NCBI RefSeq assembly: GCF_002776525.5
Contig: NC_045434.1
Location: 111,401,393 to 111,465,392 of the forward strand
Length of the DNA stretch: 64,000 nt
DNA from: Piliocolobus tephrosceles
Lineage: Eukaryota; Chordata; Mammalia; Primates; Cercopithecidae
Reading direction: 5' to 3'
The position numbers and the translations under genes are program-made. Below are positions 49,399 to 61,855 of the stretch, in pieces. The notes under the pieces are model-generated. The model made no database searches. It saw only the letters and a program-made list of their open reading frames with translations, and had not been told where the DNA came from. The stretch's first letter is position 1, and each line of letters opens with the position of its first letter.

Positions 49399-49416
49399 TG
49401 GAGCCGTGACTTGGAT
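49399..49416 (+). other. HERV-H primer-binding site, tRNA-His type
   Basis: TGGAGCCGTGACTTGGAT matches the complement of the tRNA-His 3' end (TGGTGCCGTGACTCGGAT) at 16 of 18 positions, 2 bp after the LTR. His priming names HERV-H. Confidence 0.88.
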
Positions 49417-49479
49417 CGGGAGACCTCCCTTGGGAGATCAATCCCCTGTCCTCCTGTTCTTTGCTCCATGAGAAAGATC

Positions 49480-50640
49480 CAACTATGACCTCTGCTCCTC
49501 AGACCAATCAGCCCAAAGAACATCTCACCAATTTTAAATTGGGTAGTTCTCAAAAAATCAAAACCTCTTCAACTCACACATGACCTAAAACCTAAATGCC
49601 TTATTTTCTTCTGCAATACCACTTGACCCCAATACAAACTCAACAATGGTTCCAAATAGCCAGAAAACAGCACTTTCAATTTCTCCATCCTACAAGATCT
49701 AGATAATTCTTGTCGTAAAATGGGAAAATGGTCTGAGGTGCCTGATGTCCAGGCATTCTTTTACACATTGGTCCCTCCCTAGTATCTGTTCCCAATGCAA
49801 CTCTTCCCAAATCTCCCCTCATCCCCAGACTGCCCCTCCTCAGGTCGTTCCCCACCAGGCTGAATCAGGCTCCAATTCTTCCTCAGCTTCTGCTCTTCCA
49901 CCCTATAACCCTTTTATCACCTCCCCTCCTCACACCCAGTCCATTCAGTTTCATTCTGTGACTAGCCATCCCCCACCTGCCCAACAATTTCCTCTTAAAG
50001 AGGTGGCTGGAGTTGAAGGCATAGTCGAAGTTAATGTTCCTTTTTCTTTATCCGACCTCTCCCAAATCAGTTAGCATTTAGGCTCTTTTTCATCAAATAT
50101 AAAAGCCCAGTCCAGTTCACAGCCTGTTTGGCAACAACCCTTAGACACTATACCCCAGAGGGGCCAGAAGGCCATCTTATTCTCAATATGCATTTTATTA
50201 CTCAGTCTGCTCCCGACATTAAATAAAGCTCCAAAAATTAGATTCCAGCCCTCAAACTCTACAATAGGACTTAATTAACCTCACCTTCAATGTGTACAAT
50301 AATAGAGAAGAGTTGTAATTACTTGTCTCTGCTGTGAGAGAAACCCCAGCCACATCACTAGCACACAAGAACTTCAAAACGCCTAAGCCACAGCAGTCAG
50401 GCATTCTTTCTGGAGCTCCTTCCCCAGGATCTTGCTTCAAGTGCTGGAAATCTGGCCACTGGGTCAAGGAATGCACATGACCTGGGATTCCTCTTAAGCC
50501 ATGTCCCATCTGTGCGGGACCTCACTGGAAATCGGACTGTCCAACTCGCCTGGCAGACACTCCCAGAGCCCCTGGAACTCTGGCCCAAGGCTCTCTGACT
50601 GACTCCTTCCCAGATCCTCTCAGCTTAGCAGCTGAAGACT
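49480..50640 (+). pseudogene. HERV-H gag remnant
   Basis: Frames are interrupted by stops. A Pro/Ser-rich stretch is open at 49745-50074, and a tandem zinc-knuckle pair follows: CFKCWKSGHWVKEC (CX2CX4HX4C, 50433-50474) and CPICAGPHWKSDC (CX2CX3HX4C, 50502-50540). A stop follows the first knuckle. Confidence 0.82.
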
Positions 50641-53600
50641 GATGTTGCCCGATCACCTCAGAAGCCTGCTGGGCCATCATGGACACTTTGAGTACTTCTT
50701 AACAGTGGAGGGTAAGTCCATCCCCTTCTTAATCAATAAGAGGCTACGCACTCCACATTACCTTCTTTTCAAGGGCCTGTTTCTCTTGCCTCTATAACTG
50801 TTGTAGATATTGGCCAGGTTTCTAAACCTCTTAAAACTCCCCAACTCTGGAGCTAACTTAGACAGTATTCTTTTATGCACTCCTTTTTAGTTATCGCAAC
50901 CTGCCCAGTTCCCTTGTTAGGTCTAGGCATTTTAACTAAATTATCTGCTTCCCTGACTATTCCTAGACTACAGCCACACCTCATTGCTGCCCTTTTATCC
51001 AGTTCAAAGCCTCCTTCACATCCTCCTCTTGTATCTCCCCACCTTAATCCACAAGTATGAGACACCTCTACTCCTACCTTGGTGGCTGATCATGGTGGCA
51101 CCTCTTATCATCCCATTAAAACCTAATCACCCTTACCCCATGCAACGTGAATATCCCATCCCACAGCAGGCTTTAAAAAAGTTAAAGCCTGTTATCACTT
51201 GCCTGCTACAGCATAGGCTTCTAAAGCCTATAAACTGTCTTTACAATTTCCCCATTTTACCTGTCCAAAACCAGACAAGTCTTACAGGTTAGTTCAGGAT
51301 CTGCACCTTATCAACCAAATTGTCTTGCCTATCCACCCCATAGTGCCAAACCTGTATACTCTCCTAGCCTCAATACCTACCTCCACAACCCATTACTCTG
51401 TTCTAAATCTCAAACATGCTTTCTTTACTATTCCTTTACACTGTTCATCCCAGCCTGTCTTTGCTTTCACTTAGTCTGACCCTGACACCATCAGTCTTAG
51501 CAACTTACCTGGCCTGTACTGCCACAACAAGCCTTCATGGACAGCCCCCATTACTTCAGTAAAGCCCTTTCTCATTATTTACTTTCTTTCCATCCATCTG
51601 CTTCTCATCTTATTGAATATGTTAACAACCTTCTACTTTATAGCCCCTCCTACAAATCTTCCCAACAGAACATCCTCCTGCTCCTCCAGCATCTATTCTC
51701 AAAAGGTCATCAGGCATCCCCCTCCAAAGCCTAAATTTCTTCCTCATCCATTACCTATCTCAATATAATTCTTCATAAAAATACACGTGCTCTCCCTGCT
51801 GATTGTGTGCGACTAATCTCCCAAACCCCAACCCCTTCTACAAAGCAACAACTCCTTTCCTTCCTAGGCATGGTTAGGTACTTTCACCTTTGGATACCTA
51901 GTTTTACCATCCTGACTAAACCATTATATAAACTCACAAAAGGAAACCTAGCTGACCCCATAGATCCTAAATCGTTTCCCCACTCCTCTTTCTGTTCCTT
52001 AAAAACAGCCCTGGAACCTGCTCCCACACTAGCTTTCCCTAACTCATCCCAACCCTTTCTCATTACACACAGCCGAAGTGTAGGGCTGTGCAGTCAGAAT
52101 TCTTACACAAGAGCCAGGACCATGCCCTGTAGCCTTTCTGTTCAAACAACTTGACCTTACTGTTTAGGCTGGCTCCCACATTATTCCTGATACCACACCT
52201 GACCCCCATGACTGTATCTCTCTGATCTACCTGACATTCACTCCATTTCCCCATATTTCCTTCTTTCCTATTCCTCACCCTGATCACACTTGGTTTATTG
52301 ATGGCAGTTACACTAGGCCTAATTGCCACTCACCAGCAAAGGCAGGCTATGCTATAGAATCTTCCACATCTATCCTTGAGGCTACCACTCTGCCCCCATC
52401 CACTATCTCTCAGCAAGTCAAACTAATTGCCTTAATTGGGCCCTCACTCTTGCAAAGGTACTACGCATCAATATTTATACTGATTCTAAATATGCCTTCC
52501 ATATCCTGCACCACCATGCTGTTACATGGGCTGAAAGAGGTTTTGCTATGCAAGGGTCCTCCATCATTAATACCTCTTTAAAAAAAAACTCAAGGCCACG
52601 TTACTTCCAAAGGAAGCTGGAGTCATTCACTGCAAGGGCCATCAAAAGGCATCAGATCCCATCACTCAGGGCAGCACTTATGCTGATAAGGTAGCTAAAG
52701 AAACAGCTAGCATCCTAACTTCTGTCCCTCATGGCCAGTTTTTCTCTTTCTCATCAGTCACTCCCACCTACTCTCCCACTGAAACTTCCACCTATCGATC
52801 TCTTCCCACAGAAGGCAAATGGTTCTTGGACCAAGGAAAATGTCTCCTTCCAGCCTCACAGGCCCATTCTATTCTGTTGTCATTTCATAACCTCTTCCAT
52901 GTAGGTTACAAGCCACTAGCCCATCTCTTAAAACCCCTCATTTCCTTTCCATTGTAAAAATCTATCCTCAAAAAATCACTTCTCAGTGGTCCATCTGCTA
53001 TTGTACTACTCCTCAGGAATTTACTCCTCTCTGCCCTACACATCAAGCTTGAGAATTTGCCCTTGCCCGGGACTGGCAAATTGACTTTACTCACATGCCC
53101 CAAGTCAGGATACTAAAATATCTCTTGGTCTGGGTAGACACTTTCATTGAATGGGTAGAGGCCTTTCCCACAGAGTCTGAGAAGGCCACTGCAGTTATTT
53201 CTTCCCATCTGTCAGATATAATTCCTAGGTTTGGCCTTCCCACCTCTAAACAGTCCAATAACAAACCAATCTTTATTAGTCAAATCACCCAAGAAGTTTA
53301 TCAGGCTCTTGGTATTCAGTGAAATCTTCATACCCCTTGCCATCCTCAATATTCAGGAAAGGTAAAACAGACTAATGGTCTTTTAAAGACACATCTTACC
53401 AAGCTCAGCTTCCAACTTAAAAAGGACTGGACAATACTTTTACCACTTGCCCCTCTCAGAATTCGGACCTGTCCTCAGGATGCTACAGGGTACAGCCCAT
53501 TTAAGCTCCTGTATGGATGCTCCTTTTTATTAGGCCCCAGTTTCATTCCAGACACCAGCCCAACTTGGACTGTGCCCCAAAAACTTGTCATCCCTACTAT

Positions 53601-53720
53601 CTTCTCTCCATGCAAATTCATAGTTACCATACTCAACTACTTGTAAATGCCCTGCCCTTGTTTACACTGCCAGTTTGCACCTTTCCTCCAAACCATCATA
53701 AATGATATCTCCTGGTTTTA
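50641..53720 (+). pseudogene. HERV-H pro-pol remnant
   Basis: Short frames keep the gene order: protease-like text at about 50650-51060, RT-like from 51120 (proline-rich 'PLKPNHPYPMQREYPIPQQ' entry), RNase H-like around 52290-52700 ('WFIDGSYTR'), and integrase core in 53095-53322 (VWVDTFIEWVEAFPTESEKA ... DIIPRFGLP). Stops and frameshifts throughout. Confidence 0.82.
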
Positions 53721-54151
53721 CCTCAAACCACCACCCTTAAGTCTCTCTTGAAGTAGATAGATCTTCAGTTGCAAGGCACACTCCAATACTTTCACCCTGA
53801 TGAAGTCCTATTCTTTACTTTTATACTCACTCTTATTCTTGTTCCTGTTCTTATGCCACTCTTTACCTCTCCCCAGTTATCTCCACCACACTATCAATCT
53901 CACTCTCTCCTAGCTGTTTCTAATCCTTCTTTAACAAACAATTGCTGGCTTTGCATTTCTCTTTCCTCCAAAATCACCAAGGCCTCAACTTACTCACTGC
54001 TTAAAAAAGGGGATTCTGTATATTTTTAAACGAAGAGTGTTGTTTTTACCTAAATCAATCTAGCCTGGTGTATGACAACATAAAAAAACTCAAGGATAGA
54101 GCCCAAAAACTCACCAACCAAGCAAATAATCATGCTAAACTCCCTTAGGCA

Positions 54152-54721
54152 TGTTATGCCCAGACCGTTTGTTCCCCAAAGAAGACCACCAGAGTCCAGA
54201 GTCAAAGCCAAGCGGCAAGGATCTTTACTGCAAGTTCGAACTTGGTCCCTCTGTTCCACAGCATACAAGAGGGCCCCGAACGATGCATGTGCTTGCTTTT
54301 TATAGCCCGATGTAAACAGGTTATAGAGGAACAAGGGAATTCTTTTGGTTACAGCATTACAATTGGTTAACATTTTAAATTATACCTTTAGCAATTTTCT
54401 ATTGGTTCCCGCGCTTTCAGTAAAGCCGTAAACGGTTGTGACCTTATTGGGGGTCTCTCCAGGTGGTGTTTTTCCAAAGATGAGATATATTGTGTGTTTG
54501 TACTGGGCCCAGGAAGTTGAGATATATGGTGTGTTTGTACTGGGCCCAGGAAGTTGAGATATATGGAGGAATGTGTTTGTACTGGGCCCAGGGCTGAGGA
54601 ATGTGTTCTTTCAGGCACTCTGATTAGATCCTGGGTCCTGGGTCCTCTCAATTCTTAGTCCTTTAATACCTGTTTTTCTCCTTCCTTTATTCAGACCTTG
54701 TGTCTTCCGTTTAGTTTCTCA
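54152..54721 (-). mobile_element. Antisense solo LTR inside HERV-H env
   Basis: About 570 bp foreign to HERV-H. The minus strand has TATAAAAAGC (complement near 54294-54305) followed by an R/U5-like stretch (AGTAAAGATCC). The plus strand starts TGTTATGCCC and ends TTTCTCA. HERV-H text resumes on both sides. I could not find a clean target duplication, so boundaries are approximate and the family is unassigned. Confidence 0.7.
54481..54593. repeat. 37-bp tandem repeat, three copies, in the antisense LTR
   Basis: Units at 54481-54517, 54518-54554 and 54555-54593 share TGAGATATAT...TGTGTTTGTACTGGGCCCAGG. The first two differ by one base; the third carries a short insertion. This is in the U3 part of the LTR, where enhancer repeats are common. 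Confidence 0.93.
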
Positions 54722-54973
54722 ATTCATATAAAACTGTATCCAGGCCATCACCAATCATTCTATAGGACAAATATTCCTTCTGACAACCCCACAATATCGC
54801 CCCTTACCACAAAATGTTCCTTCAGCTTAATCTCTCCCACTCTAGGTTCCCACACCACCCCTAATCCCGCTTGAAGCAGCCCTGAGAAACATTGCCCATT
54901 ATCTCTCCATACTACCCCCAAAAAATTTTTCGCTGCCCCAACACTTCAACACTATTTTATAAGAAGACAGGAA

Positions 54974-55325
54974 TGTCAGGCCTCTGAGCCCAAGCCTGCA
55001 GATGGCCTGAGGCAACTCAAGAACCACAAAAGAAATTAAAATGGCTGGTTCCTGCCTTAACTGATGACATTATCTTGTGAAATTCCTTCTCCCTGCTCAG
55101 AAGCTCCTCCACTGAGCACCTTGTGACCCCTGACCCTGCCAGCAAGAGAACAACCCCTTTGACTGTAATTTTCCACTACCTACACAAATCCTATAAAACT
55201 GCCCCACTCCTAACTGCCTTTGCTGACTCTCTTACGACTCAGCCCACCTGCACCCAGGTGATTAAAAAGCTTTATTGCTCACACAAAGCCTATTTGGTGG
55301 TCTCTTCACACAGAGGCACATGACA
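54974..55325 (+). repeat. HERV-H 3' LTR
   Basis: A 352-bp partner of the 5' LTR, TGTCAGGCCTCTGAG to ATGACA, preceded by a purine-rich tract (aagaagacaggaa, 54961-54973). Confidence 0.92.
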
Positions 55326-56419
55326 TAAACAGAGTTGCTTCCTTTAATATGCAATTGTAAGTCTATTTAGCTGACAACTGCCTAAGGTTGTGAAACAGCT
55401 TGTCAAGAATCTGAAAGTCTAAAATAGGAAAAAAGAAAATGTTTTTCTTTTATGAATCTATAAAATATATTTCTATGGGCATGCCTAATACAGTCTATGT
55501 ATTTATGTGTTGTGTTCACAATGCTTCACTACCAAAAAATATATAAAAGGCTCTAGTTAACTGGCTTAAAGAAAAATAAAAGCATTTAAGTCAAGTACTT
55601 TATAAGAAAAAGAGAAAAGACTTGTTAAATGCTTTTTCAAGTTTAGGTAACTTAAGTAAAATCTTTAGTAAATAAGCTAGCCAATTATGGGTAAAGTAAT
55701 ATTAGAAATGTCTTAAAAATTGCCAGCGTACATTTTTGTTTGCATTCATTAATCAAGCAATTTCATTCTTACCCCTGCCAAATACTATACGGTGTCAAAA
55801 TTTGGCATTGGGGTTACAAAACTATAAACCCAGCCCAAAACAGAATGATCTGTGCTTGTGTAATTTTTAATATGTAAGACATTAATATTGGTTTAATGAA
55901 AATAGCTGCATCTTGAATTTAGTAAGATTACCATAACTTTTTATCCTGTGGCTTTAGGCAATCTAGTCCACAGGCAGTAGGAGGTTTGTTTTGGGAAAGG
56001 ACTGTTATCGCCTTTATTTCAAAGCCAAACTATAAATTAAGTTCTTCCCAAAGTCCAGGAATGAACAAGGACAGCTTGGAGGTTAGAAGGAAGATGGAGT
56101 CAGTTAGGTCCTATCTTTCTCACAGTCTCAGTTTTAATTTTGCAATGGCAGTTTCATAACTTTAAATGGTAACTATTACAGTTTTCATAAATAATCTTGG
56201 TAAACAATTAACATAAAATAGGTAAACATAATGGGATAAATACTTGTAGACAAACTTCTCATAACTTAGAATCTAAAGGTATATTAAATTAAATAATAGA
56301 TATTTCATTATTTAGGTATGTTACAATAAATATATATTGTAGGAAAATATTCTTGCAAAAAACAAAAAAGTATCCCTTTTTTAAAAAAGGTGAACAAGTT
56401 TTGTCTAATTCAAAGTTTA

Positions 56420-56700
56420 GGCCAGGCTCATGCCTGTAATCCTAGCACTTTGGGAGGCCAAAGTGGGTGGATCACCTGAGGTCAGGAGTTCAAGACTAGC
56501 CTGGCCAACATGGCAAAACCCCATCTGTCTAAAAATACAAAAATTAGCTGGGTGTGGTGGTGTATGCTGGCAATCCCAGCTACTCAGCAGGCTGAGGCAG
56601 GTGAATCACTTGAACCCAGGAGGCAGTAGTTGCAGTGAGCCAAGATTGCGCCACTGCACTCCAGCCCCTGGGCAACAAGAGACAAACAAACAAATAAAAA
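56420..56700 (+). mobile_element. Alu
   Basis: A 281-bp Alu with a perfect 9-bp target duplication CAAAGTTTA at 56411-56419 and 56701-56709. Confidence 0.95.
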
Positions 56701-58336
56701 CAAAGTTTATTTAATGGTTATGTATAAAACAAGGTAAAAGAAACCAGGAAATAGAAAGAAAGAATGCTATAAAAATAAAGAGGATTTTTTTGTAGCAAGG
56801 AAGCTTAAAGAGAAATAATTTTATGAGAAAGAATCTTGTATGGTAAATTTAGCCCTAAAATAAAATGGCTGCTTGTTTAAAAAGAAGGGGTGTTCAGGAA
56901 AAACCAGAAAGTCCAATTATGTCACGAATGGTCAGTGCAAGTCACAATAATAGGATTTATTTAAAAACAAAAACAAAAACAAAACTCTTATGTGATCAAG
57001 TTGTCATAATATTATTAAGCTTTGGTTTGCTTAGGAATAAAAACTGAGATTTAAAAAATTTAAATTTAGTTTATTACATCCATGTATCTTCCTATATGTG
57101 CTTTTAAACTCCTTGTGACATTGCATTACAGGGTTTTGACTCCTGAGTCTAGAAAGGACAAAATCTTGCTAAATCCTGCTAAATCTTAAACACTGACAGC
57201 AATTAAATCCTCATTTTCAGGCTCAGTAGAAGATGCCAAATCAAAATTAACTGCATTCCTAAGACACACAGCCAGAAATAACAGCTATTCAATTCCTCAA
57301 GGCCCAGGGGCTGTCGTGGAAGAGGTAGGTGCATGACATTGTAAGGGCTGATTTTGAAAGATAAAATACGTTCAATTTCTCTATAAATTAATCATTAATG
57401 TTAAAGGCACACTGATGCAAGACCAGCATATGGGCCCCTGTGTCAGATTAACAAGGTTTTCTTAAAGCATTAATTGACACCTTAATAAAGGTTATGAAAG
57501 GCTTATGAAAGCTATATTTTATGGTCACGATTAAAATTTTATACATTCTTTATAAAATTTAGAAAAACAAATGTAATTGGCTTCATGCTGTTTTTATTAG
57601 GGCTTATTGTTTGGAAAATTAAGTCTCTTCTTTCGAAGGATAAAGATTTTCACCTTTTTTTAAAAAAAAAATCCTTGAGTTATCACTTTGGTTAAATGAA
57701 TGACTTATTTTACAATAACCTGTGATCCTATTTTGTGGTATCAAATGTTTTAAAACTTTGATATTTGACAAACATTCCAAAATCAAATTATAAATTATGT
57801 CTTTTTCTGACCTAATTAATCCTTTAAGATATTAGCTTCCCTAAAGCCCAAAAATGTCATAATTTGGCTTATTTGGTACAAAAATTATACAGGAAGCATT
57901 GACAAATATGAAATGGTGTTTGGTTTTCTTTGGGCTGAATTTGTATAAATAAGTTATTGGTATGTGTTCCAAAATTATGGGACACTGCTGTAATTCTGAT
58001 ATAATTTAGTGTACATTATCAGTAATAATTATAATTCTTACGTTAAATTATTGTATGCCACAGAGGTAACAAATTTCCTTGTCAACTGTGCCTTTGACTA
58101 TGGCTGCCCTAAAACTTTTTGTCATTCAAGGACAATAGTCTTTTTTTGGTCCTCTTTAGATGGTAGCAATCAGCTAACAGGTGTTCTTAAATGGAGGTGT
58201 CTGATAACTTTGGAGATTGTGACATTAAAATAGAGAAAAAAAACTTTTAGGACTCTAATGGAGAGCTAAAATATTCATTAATACTAGGCAGAACATGAAT
58301 TAACTGCATAAACTGAACTGATAGAAGACTAAAGTA

Positions 58337-58607
58337 GGCCAGGCATGGTGGCTCACTCCTGTAATCCCAGCACTTTGGGAGGCCGAGGTGGGTGGATCAC
58401 CTGAGGTCAGGAATTCAAGACCAGCCTGGCCAACATGTCGAAACCCCATCTCTACTAAAAAAATTTAAAAAGTAGCCAAGCATGGTGGTGGTGGGCACCT
58501 GTAATCCCAGCTACTCAGGAGGCTGAGGCAGAAGAATTGCTTGAACCCAGGAGGCGGAGGTTGCAGTGAGCCAAGATCATGCCAATAACTCCATCTCAAA
58601 AAAAGAA
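58337..58607 (+). mobile_element. Alu with internal deletion near its 3' end
   Basis: GGCCAGGCATGGTGGCTCAC to an A-tail. The usual 'cactgcactccagcc' block is missing after 'gatcatgcc'. A perfect 14-bp target duplication AGAAGACTAAAGTA lies at 58323-58336 and 58608-58621, so the deletion postdates or accompanied a normal insertion. Confidence 0.95.
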
Positions 58608-58840
58608 AGAAGACTAAAGTAATCTTTTTAACCTTTGCTTTAAACATTGTTAATCCTTTGTTTTGGTTTTCAGTGTCTTGAAATTTTTCTTTTGAGCTAT
58701 TGACAGTTTTTAACAATTTACTCCTATGAACAAAATTTGGAACATATTTGTTTCTGTCTACCTGACTTCTCCACAATTTGGAAACTATTTGTGAGTATTC
58801 TTAACTTATGGCAATACAGTTATTTGCATAAGTGCAATAA

Positions 58841-59271
58841 TGCTGCAGACCTTGTTGGACTGAACAAAGGAAGATGAATGCGGGAATAAAGACTAATACT
58901 AAGAAGTATATTTGGAAGAAGGGGTCAGGGCGCTCTTTGTTTCTAGTGACTAGGGCACTAAGTTTCTAGAGCCCTTCATATATATTGACTAAAGGAGATA
59001 GGGAGAAGGGGGTGGTTGTGGTCAGCTGCTTAACTTAGTGCAGGGCTGCATGACTGCATTATTTGAACAGTAGGCTCCAGATGTCCCAACAGATAACCTC
59101 AAGGAGCACAGTGCCAGGGAGGGACTACCCTCAGCATACCTTCTGGTGGCAGGTGCAGATGCAAGTTTGCCCACATTCTGCATTCATAATAAACTGTTTG
59201 CTGCTTGATCATATAGCCTCCAGTGGAATGCTGAGTTGGTCACAACCCTCAGGCTTTTGGCTCCCAACACA
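58841..59271 (+). mobile_element. Solo LTR, family unassigned
   Basis: TG...CA ends (TGCTGCAGACC to CTCCCAACACA), AATAAA near 59188-59193, and a 4-bp duplication ATAA at 58837-58840 and 59272-59275. It lies inside the class I provirus. Confidence 0.65.
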
Positions 59272-59587
59272 ATAATAATCTGTTTTCATTTGTAACAAGA
59301 CACAATTGGAGAAACTGGTTATTTTACCAAAGGTTTGACTTGAATGGTGTGCTTTCCTTTAAGGAACCAAACTTGATTTATGGAGCCAATAAAGCCACTT
59401 GGAAAACTGGCCTCATACCTTTGTCCACCTGTGGTAGGTAAAGAATGTCACTTTCTGACAGGTCCAGGAGCCCCAAGTTTATCTTGGAACCTCAAGGGCA
59501 GAGGATCACCCAATTCATAGGTATTTTATGTCACAAATCCATGGCTGAACTCAGCTTTAAAACAGTCTTTTCTAAGAGTCCTCCTAT

Positions 59588-60413
59588 GAACCCAGAAAAT
59601 GTGAGACAAGTTCCAGAAAATCTGAGACAGGTCTTTATGTATTTATTTATTTGTTTATTTTATTTGTTTGTTTATTTATTTATTTATTTTTAAAGGGAGT
59701 TTTGCTCTGTCGTCCAGACTGGAGTGCAATGGCACAATCTCGGTTCACTGCTATCTCTGCCTCCTGGGTTCAAGTGATTCTCCTGCCTCAGCCTACCAAG
59801 CAAGTAGCTGGGATTACAGGCATCTGCCACCAGGCCCAGCTAATTTTTGTATTTTTAGTAGAGATGAGGTTTCGCCATGTTGACCAGGCTAGTCATGAAC
59901 TCCTCATCTCAGGTGATCCGCCTGCCTCGACTTTTCAAAGTGTTGGGATTACAGGCATGAGCCACTATGCCCAGCCAGGTCTCAGTTAATTTAGAAAGTT
60001 TGTTTTGCCAAGGTTGAGGATGAGTACCGGTGGCACAGCCTCAGGATGTCCTGACAATATGTGCCCCAGGTGTTCAGGGCACAGCTTGATTTTCTACATT
60101 TTAGGAAGACATGAAACATTAGTTAATATATGTAAGTATATTGGTTTGGTCTGGAAAGGTGGGACAATTTGAAGCAAACACAGGAAGACTGGAAGCAGGG
60201 AGGGAGCTTCCAGGTCACAGATAGGTGATACACAAATGGTTACATTCTTTTGAGTTTCTGATTAGACTTTCCAAAGGAGGCAAATCACATATGCATCTAT
60301 CTCAGTGAGCAGAGGGGTGACTTTGAATAGAATGGGGGGCAGGCTTGCTCTAAGCAGTTTCCAGCTTGAGTTTTCCTTAGTGATTTTGGGGCCCAAGATA
60401 TTTTCCTCTCACA
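59588..60413 (-). mobile_element. Antisense solo LTR of the same family as its host provirus
   Basis: Its reverse complement aligns with 46310-46768: start TGTGAGAGGAAAATATCTTGGG, middle 'gtctcagattttctgg', end GGGTTCA. An Alu (about 59692-59976) splits it. Flanks ctccta (59582-59587) and ctcctg (60414-60419) look like a 5-bp target duplication. Confidence 0.85.
59632..59976 (-). mobile_element. Alu with (TTTA/TTTG)n tail, antisense
   Basis: Its tail on the + strand is a (TTTA)n-rich tract at about 59636-59693. The body runs to CCAGCC. The target duplication AGGTCT is at 59630-59635 and 59977-59982, inside the antisense LTR. Confidence 0.93.
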
Positions 60414-60460
60414 CTCCTGTGGAATAATACTCCATCAAAGCATATTTAAAAGCCTATGCA

Positions 60461-60760
60461 GGCCGGGTGTGGTGGTTCATGCCTGTAATCCCAACACTTT
60501 GGGAGACTAAGGCAGGTGGATCACCTGAGGTCAGGAGTTTGAGACCAGCCTGACCAACATGGAGAAACCCTGTCTCTACTAAAAATACAAAATTAGCCGG
60601 GCGTGGTGGCACACACCTATAATCCCAGCTACTCGGGAGGCTGAGGCAGGAGAGTCACTTGAACCCGAGAGGCGGAGGTTGCAGTGAGCCAAGATCGCAC
60701 CATTGCACTCCAGCCTAGGCAACAAGATCAAAACTCTGTGATCAAGAAAAAAAAAAAAAA
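60461..60760 (+). mobile_element. Alu
   Basis: GGCCGGGTGTGGTGG to a long A-tail, with target duplication AAAAGCCTATG on both sides (starting about 60448 and 60761). Confidence 0.95.
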
Positions 60761-61451
60761 AAAAGCCTATGTAAAAAAGAATTACTCTTGCTGCACTGTT
60801 TACAAATAATTAGGCCAAGTACAATAAAGCAAACTAGTCCTACCATGATTTGTCTTTAGCGAAAATGGGAAACTGGAGAGAGAAAAATTATGTTTCAAAA
60901 ACTATAGTACACCTAGTGTTAGATTTTAGTCTTGCCTAATGTTTTTTAATTTATATTATTTTCCACAGTTTGGACCAAATTCTCATTTTTCTTGGCCACA
61001 AGTCTTCAAAATAATGTTTTCAATTTTTTTCTTCTTTTCTCCCATTTTTTCTAATTTAGAGTCATGGAAAACTAAGCTGTGCTTTCTTAAAACTCTGCAA
61101 ACTAAAGCTGGACAAAATAAACTTCAGAAGAAAAATAACAGCAACATATTTACATACATAAGCCACTTTCATGCCTGCCTACTAATGTATGGACTTCAGA
61201 GTAATGTGGCTTATATCGATTTTTCCAGGATTGTTCTTTTGTTTGTTGTTGCTTTTTCTCTCTTCCTCCCCACTGTTTTCTCTTCATAGGATGTGAGACC
61301 TCACAACCTGCTAAAAATGAACTTTCAGGACCTACACGTCTAGGAATAAGCCACCCTAGCCACGAGAGATGAGATGAAACCTGAGACCAGAGACTCGTTT
61401 TCTTCTAAAATGCTTTCTCCAAAAGATTTTTTTAAAAGAAAACGAGGGAAA

Positions 61452-61855
61452 TGTGAAAGGAAAATATTTGGGACCCCCAAAATCAGTAAGCTAAAAAGAA
61501 AATTCAAGCTGGAAACTGCTTAGGACAAACCGGCCTCCCATTCTATTCAAAGTCATCCTTCTGCTCACCAAGATAGATGCAGATTCAAGAATGCAACCAT
61601 TTGTCTCTAACCTCCCTGTGATCTGGACGCCCCCACCTGCTTGGAGTTGTCTAGCATTTCTGGATGGAACCAATGTACTTTTTACATATATTGATAAGCC
61701 ATAGCTTTTACATATATTTACAAACCAAGCTGTGCTCCAACCACGTTGGGGACATGTCAGGACTTTCTGAGGCTGTGTCACGGGCACATTCTCAACCGTG
61801 GCAAAATAAACTTTCTGATTTAACTTGGACCTCTCTCAGATTTTCTGGGTTTACA
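61452..61855 (+). repeat. 3' LTR of the nested class I ERV
   Basis: 404 bp, TGTGAAAGG to GGGTTTACA, partner of 46310-46768. It is shorter by several small deletions and has AATAAA near 61804. TSD AGTT follows. Confidence 0.9.

Larger units (their letters stand above)
53721..54960 (+). pseudogene. HERV-H env remnant, interrupted by an LTR
   Basis: A weakly recognisable env-like frame (53769-54029, two hydrophobic stretches) and a later Pro/Leu-rich tail ('lpqnvpsa...' region, about 54790-54960). An unrelated antisense LTR splits it at about 54152-54721. Much shorter than a full envelope gene. Confidence 0.6.
49030..55325 (+). mobile_element. HERV-H-like provirus, both LTRs, 5-bp TSD
   Basis: LTRs at 49030-49396 and 54974-55325 start TGTCAGGCCTCTGAGCCC, as in LTR7-type HERV-H elements, and the provirus is flanked by a perfect 5-bp duplication TAAAC (49025-49029 and 55326-55330). 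A tRNA-His primer site follows the 5' LTR. Internal gag, pro, pol and env remnants occur in order, all broken. It sits inside the older class I provirus. Confidence 0.94.
46310..61855 (+). mobile_element. Class I ERV provirus (LTR8/HUERS-P-like?), heavily nested
   Basis: Two LTRs of one family in the same orientation (46310-46768 and 61452-61855) are flanked by the 4-bp duplication AGTT (46306-46309 and 61856-61859), with a polypurine tract AAAAGAAAACGAGGGAAA (61434-61451) just before the 3' LTR. The span is 15.5 kb, but removing the nested elements listed separately leaves about 6 kb of internal sequence. I recognise no gag/pol/env motifs in that remainder, which is AT-rich and full of stops. 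The family name is a tentative recollection. Confidence 0.88.
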
